A stretch of 8,677 nucleotides of DNA, taken from assembly GCA_013138555.1 (NCBI GenBank), contig WTCN01000237.1, positions 1 through 8,677 of the forward strand. Direction: 5' to 3'. Below, piece by piece: positions 5,737 through 8,677 of the stretch (its first letter is position 1; the number at the start of each line of letters is the position of its first letter). The position numbers and the translations under genes were made by a program. The notes below the pieces were generated by a model. The model did no database searches. It saw only the letters and a program-made list of their open reading frames with translations, and had not been told where the DNA came from. This DNA comes from Methyloprofundus sp. (GTDB lineage Bacteria > Pseudomonadota > Gammaproteobacteria > Methylococcales > Methylomonadaceae).

Positions 5737-7097
5737 TGGATACCTTGCACACGCTGTTTTATTTTATGGTTGCCATTGGTTTACTGGTTGCCATTCATGA
5801 GTTCGGTCACTTTTGGGTAGCGAGAAAAACCGGGGTCAAGGTACTGCGCTTTTCCATCGGATTTGGCAAGGTTATCTGGAAATATCAGCGAGACAGTGCT
5901 TCGACTGAGTATGTCTTATCGCTTATTCCCTTAGGTGGTTATGTCAAAATGGTTGATGAGCGTGAGGGGGATGTGTCTAGTGAAGATTTACCCTATGCAT
6001 TTACGCAAAAATCCTTATGGGCAAGGACAGCTATCGTTGCAGCAGGTCCGGTTTTTAATTTAATGTTAGCGGTCATTCTCTACTGGGTCGTTTTTATGTT
6101 AGGTGAAACAGGAATGCGGCCTATTGTTGGGACCGTTGAACCGAGCACTTTAGCGGCGCAAGCGGGCTTTGTCGAAGGGGAAGAAATTGTTGCAGTTAAT
6201 AATATAACAACAGTGACCTGGCGAGATACCATGGAAACCTTGCTGGCTGCTATCGTAGATGCTGAAGAAGGCGTGCCGGTAGAGGTAAAAACAGAAGATG
6301 GGGCTTTGCTTACCCATATACTGGTTATTCCTTTAGCAGTAAGTCAGAATCCTGAACGGCTATTTAAAGAGCTGGGCTTAAAAGCATGGCAACCTGTTAT
6401 TCCGCCAGTAGTGGGCAAAGTTATTGAAAATAGTGCCGCTGCAAAGGCAGGTCTACAGGTAGGAGACTTGATTCTTAGTGCTGACGGTATTGAATATAGC
6501 GACTGGATAGCCTGGGTCAAGTATGTTCAAAGTCATGCAGGAAAAATGCTAACAGTGCAAATAGAGCGTGATGGCCAGTTTATTGCAATTCAATTAACGC
6601 CAGACAGTGTTATTGAAAATGAGCAGATAATAGGCAAGATTGGTGTCGGTGTTCAGGTTCCTGAAGGTTTACGTGAATCATTAATGGTAGAGCATTCTTT
6701 AGCGCCTATTGATGCACTAGCCGCTGCATTTGAGCGTACCTGGTATTATTCAGGCGCAACCTTAAAGATGATGGGGCAGATGTTTGTGGGTAAGGCTTCA
6801 GTTGAAAACCTGAGTGGTCCCATTAGTATTGCCCAATATGCTGGAAAATCGGCTGAAATGGGTCTGGTGTCATTTTTAAAATTTCTGGCTATCGTGAGTG
6901 TCAGTCTGGGAGTGTTAAATTTACTACCCATTCCGGTTTTAGATGGTGGACATTTACTGATGTTTGCCATTGAAGCCATAAAAGGCAGTCCAGTTGCTGA
7001 AAATATACAGATCGTTTTTCAGCAAATAGGGATGACAGCATTGTTAGCATTGATGGCTTTGGCAATGTTTGTGGATATAGGGCGTTTATTTCAATAA
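5736..7097 (+). CDS. rseP: RseP / MucP site-2 zinc metalloprotease (inner membrane, M50 family)
   Basis: RseP cleaves membrane-embedded anti-sigma factor (RseA/MucA type) after DegS-type cutting, freeing the extracytoplasmic sigma factor for envelope stress; it also clears signal-peptide remnants. The 453-residue length is typical (E. coli 450). HEFGH (21-25) in the first membrane helix supplies the zinc ligands and catalytic Glu22. GPVFNLMLAV (104-113) is the conserved second-helix motif, and NLLPIPVLDGGHLL (395-408) carries the third ligand Asp403. Two tandem PDZ domains lie between, near 125-215 and 225-305; the second has the clear AAAKAGLQVGDLILSADG signature. The C-terminal hydrophobic segment (about 433-447) completes the four-helix topology. 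The start overlaps the dxr stop by one base, and the Shine-Dalgarno is poor, so translation likely depends on dxr. bamA, the common next gene, is absent. Confidence 0.97.
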   Translation: MDTLHTLFYFMVAIGLLVAIHEFGHFWVARKTGVKVLRFSIGFGKVIWKYQRDSASTEYVLSLIPLGGYVKMVDEREGDVSSEDLPYAFTQKSLWARTAIVAAGPVFNLMLAVILYWVVFMLGETGMRPIVGTVEPSTLAAQAGFVEGEEIVAVNNITTVTWRDTMETLLAAIVDAEEGVPVEVKTEDGALLTHILVIPLAVSQNPERLFKELGLKAWQPVIPPVVGKVIENSAAAKAGLQVGDLILSADGIEYSDWIAWVKYVQSHAGKMLTVQIERDGQFIAIQLTPDSVIENEQIIGKIGVGVQVPEGLRESLMVEHSLAPIDALAAAFERTWYYSGATLKMMGQMFVGKASVENLSGPISIAQYAGKSAEMGLVSFLKFLAIVSVSLGVLNLLPIPVLDGGHLLMFAIEAIKGSPVAENIQIVFQQIGMTALLALMALAMFVDIGRLFQ

Positions 7098-7138
7098 CGA
7101 ACATACTAGGTATTGTTCTTAAATTCTATGGATTAGTT

Positions 7139-7858
7139 ATGAGAAAATTTATACAGACTTTATTAGTGGGTAGCTTATTTTTATCACCTTTGGCAAATGC
7201 AGAGGTGGATAAAAATGCATTGAAAAAACTATTGTCGGAAAGGATGCCTTCACTGACTGTCGAAAATATCAATCCCTCAGAAATAAAAGGCCTGTATGAG
7301 GTGATGGTCGGTGCAAATATCTTCTATGTTTCTGAAGATGGAAGATATCTTATTCAAGGGCGTATGTTTGATTTGGTGGCTAAAAAAGATTTAACCGAAG
7401 AAAAACTGGCTGTTGCTAAAGCAGCATTGATTAATGGTGTTGCTAAAGATGAAATGATTATTTTTAAAGCACCGATACAGAAATATGTGATCAATATCTT
7501 TACCGATATAGATTGTGGTTATTGTCGTAAGTTACATGCTGAAATCGATCAATACCTGGCTGAGGGTATTACTGTGCAATATCTGTTTTTTCCTAGAGCA
7601 GGTAAGGATTCAGAGTCCTATAAAAAAGCAGTTTCTGTCTGGTGCGCAGATGATAAAAATGCAGCATTAACCGCTGCTAAATCTAACTCAAATTCATTGG
7701 CGACAAAAACCTGTAAAAACCCGGTTGATGCGCATATGGCTTTAGGTGATGAGCTGGGGGTACGCGGTACGCCGATGATGATAACGTCTAAAGGAACCGT
7801 TTATCCTGGCTATATGCCGGCCAAAAAACTGGCAGAAGCACTCCGCCAGGATAAATAG
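7139..7858 (+). CDS. dsbC: Periplasmic thiol:disulfide interchange protein DsbC (disulfide isomerase)
   Basis: DsbC reshuffles wrong disulfides in periplasmic proteins and is kept reduced by DsbD. Residues 1-21 form a signal peptide (MRKF start, hydrophobic core, cleavage expected after PLANA). Residues about 22-85 are the N-terminal dimerisation domain, with LYEVMVGANIFYVSEDGRYLIQGRMFDL. The linker leads to a thioredoxin-like domain with FTDIDCGYCRKLH, active-site CGYC at 126-129. Cys169 and Cys192 match the second, structural disulfide of E. coli DsbC. The cis-proline loop is GVRGTP (207-212), and PGYMP follows near the end. The length of 239 agrees with the family (E. coli precursor 236). 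The ATG lies 41 nt after rseP with a weak GGA site (7130-7132). Co-transcription with rseP is likely, since no terminator is seen between. In E. coli, dsbC sits elsewhere (xerD-dsbC-recJ). Confidence 0.96.
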   Translation: MRKFIQTLLVGSLFLSPLANAEVDKNALKKLLSERMPSLTVENINPSEIKGLYEVMVGANIFYVSEDGRYLIQGRMFDLVAKKDLTEEKLAVAKAALINGVAKDEMIIFKAPIQKYVINIFTDIDCGYCRKLHAEIDQYLAEGITVQYLFFPRAGKDSESYKKAVSVWCADDKNAALTAAKSNSNSLATKTCKNPVDAHMALGDELGVRGTPMMITSKGTVYPGYMPAKKLAEALRQDK

Positions 7859-7881
7859 ATAATATAAATATAGCCTGTATT

Positions 7882-7923
7882 ACGCAGGATTTATATGGGC
7901 TACGGCCTGTGTTCTGATTTTTT
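7882..7923 (+). terminator. Possible intrinsic terminator after dsbC
   Basis: ACGCAGG (7882-7888) pairs with CCTGTGT (7906-7912), a 7-bp stem with one G-U pair and a 17-nt loop, and six T follow at 7918-7923. The five bases between stem and T-run, and the large loop, make it weaker than the rpsB-tsf terminator. A competing stem (CCTGT 7874-7878 with GCAGG 7884-7888) uses the same left arm. If real, it ends the dsbC transcript and separates rpe. Confidence 0.4.
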
Positions 7924-7961
7924 AGTAGACATAATCGTACTACATAGAGCAAAACACAAAG

Positions 7962-7967
7962 TATAAT
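7962..7967 (+). promoter_or_regulatory. Candidate sigma-70 -10 box upstream of rpe
   Basis: TATAAT is a perfect -10 consensus, 31 nt before the rpe ATG in an AT-rich context, which would give a leader of about 25 nt. No good -35 lies at 16-18 nt (the sequence there is TACTAC/ACTACA) and there is no extended TGn. A TAGACA at 7926-7931 is 30 nt upstream, too far to pair with it. The combination with a T-run-tailed hairpin upstream fits a separate rpe transcript. Confidence 0.35.
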
Positions 7968-7987
7968 ACTTAAATAATAATTGAATT

Positions 7988-7992
7988 GGAGA
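7988..7992 (+). promoter_or_regulatory. Ribosome binding site that fixes the rpe start at 7999
   Basis: GGAGA lies 6 nt before ATG 7999. An in-frame TTG at 7981 would add MNWRND but lies upstream of this site and has no ribosome site of its own. Family members begin only a few residues before IAPSILSADF, which agrees with the ATG. Confidence 0.85.
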
Positions 7993-7998
7993 AATGAT

Positions 7999-8667
7999 AT
8001 GACTGATAACTGGATTGCACCCTCTATCCTTTCTGCGGATTTCGCAAAACTAGGCGAAGAAGTAGATAATGTTTTAGCCTCTGGCGCAGATGTTGTGCAT
8101 TTTGACGTAATGGATAATCACTTTGTCCCTAATTTAACGATTGGACCTTTGGTTTGTGACGCTCTTAGAAATCATGGTGTTACAGCCCCTATTGATGTCC
8201 ATCTAATGATTGAGCCTGTTGACCGTATTATTCCTGACTTTGCAAAAGCAGGCGCAAGTATCATTACTTTTCATCCTGAAGCAACGACACATATTGATAG
8301 ATCTTTGCAAATGGTGCGTGATCTGGGTTGTAAATCAGGTCTGGTATTTAACCCGGCTACGCCATTACATTTTCTTGACTATGTAATGGATAAAGTAGAT
8401 ATTATTTTATTAATGTCAGTTAACCCAGGATACGGTGGTCAGTCATTTATTCCGGCAACTTTAGATAAGTTACGAGAAGCAAGAAAAAGAATTGATGACA
8501 GCGGCTACGATATTCGCCTGGAAATTGATGGCGGTGTAAAAGTCGATAATATCCGTGAAATTAAAGCAGCAGGAGCAGATATGTTTGTTGCAGGTTCTGC
8601 TATTTTTAGCCAGCCTGATTATAAAACTGTTATTGACGAAATGCGCGCTGAATTAGCAAAAGCTTAA
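7999..8667 (+). CDS. rpe: Ribulose-phosphate 3-epimerase
   Basis: Rpe interconverts D-ribulose 5-phosphate and D-xylulose 5-phosphate in the pentose phosphate pathway (and in ribulose-monophosphate or Calvin cycles where present). It is a cytosolic TIM-barrel metalloenzyme. From the ATG chosen by its Shine-Dalgarno it has 222 residues (E. coli 225). IAPSILSADF (6-15) opens the barrel. VVHFDVMDNHFVPNLTIGP (32-50) carries metal ligands His34 and Asp36, DVHLMI (66-71) carries His68, and LEIDGGVK (174-181) carries Asp177; Asp36 and Asp177 are the acid/base pair. The phosphate loop is VNPGYGGQSF (141-150) with GS at 199-200. The sequence follows E. coli Rpe closely to the end (PDYKTVIDEMRAELAKA). 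It is preceded by a 140-nt gap with possible terminator and promoter, so it may be a separate transcription unit. Only 10 nt of the window follow the stop. Confidence 0.98.
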   Translation: MTDNWIAPSILSADFAKLGEEVDNVLASGADVVHFDVMDNHFVPNLTIGPLVCDALRNHGVTAPIDVHLMIEPVDRIIPDFAKAGASIITFHPEATTHIDRSLQMVRDLGCKSGLVFNPATPLHFLDYVMDKVDIILLMSVNPGYGGQSFIPATLDKLREARKRIDDSGYDIRLEIDGGVKVDNIREIKAAGADMFVAGSAIFSQPDYKTVIDEMRAELAKA

Positions 8668-8677
8668 TTTGGTAAGA

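Noticed and set aside
7981..7998. TTG at 7981 as the start of rpe
   Set aside because: It overlaps the region of the GGAGA ribosome site that serves the ATG at 7999, and the added residues have no family counterpart.
1..8677. A previously undescribed system, mobile element, CRISPR array or defence island
   Set aside because: All coding space is filled by recognised housekeeping genes, base usage looks even throughout, and no long repeats, transposase, integrase, tRNA or att-like duplications were seen.

Overview
The window is a compact stretch of bacterial chromosome with every recognised gene on the + strand. It reads as a gammaproteobacterium. The encoded proteins resemble Escherichia coli and Pseudomonas orthologues closely. 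The order rpsB-tsf-pyrH-frr-uppS-cdsA-dxr-rseP is the classical gammaproteobacterial 'translation / lipid carrier / envelope' cluster, in the Pseudomonas-type arrangement with dxr between cdsA and rseP (E. coli has dxr between frr and uppS). The DNA is moderately AT-rich. I cannot name the genus from the sequence; an environmental, non-enteric lineage is only a guess.

Layout. 1-248 is the 3' end of rpsB (ribosomal protein S2). A 106-nt gap follows with two tandem hairpins, the second a good intrinsic terminator/attenuator, and then tsf (EF-Ts). A 171-nt leader with a hairpin and an orphan Shine-Dalgarno-like motif precedes pyrH (UMP kinase), which is tightly coupled to frr (ribosome recycling factor) and uppS (undecaprenyl diphosphate synthase). 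A 228-nt gap without a clear terminator precedes cdsA (CDP-diglyceride synthase). cdsA overlaps dxr (DXP reductoisomerase, ATGA) and dxr overlaps rseP (site-2 protease, TAATG). After 41 nt comes dsbC (periplasmic disulfide isomerase). After a further 140-nt gap with a possible terminator and promoter comes rpe (ribulose-phosphate 3-epimerase), which ends 10 nt before the window edge.

How the genes work together. rpsB, tsf and frr serve translation. pyrH makes UDP, feeding RNA, DNA and UDP-sugar synthesis. dxr commits carbon to isoprenoid precursors by the MEP pathway, and uppS turns these into the C55 carrier lipid for peptidoglycan and O-antigen. cdsA makes CDP-diacylglycerol for phospholipids. 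rseP cleaves the anti-sigma factor in the envelope stress response, and dsbC repairs disulfides in the periplasm. rpe belongs to the pentose phosphate pathway.

Overall this is a housekeeping region. I found no mobile element, CRISPR array, tRNA, rRNA, defence system or unknown gene. The points of interest are the unusual rseP-dsbC-rpe junction (bamA would be expected after rseP) and the RNA-structure candidates in the intergenic gaps.
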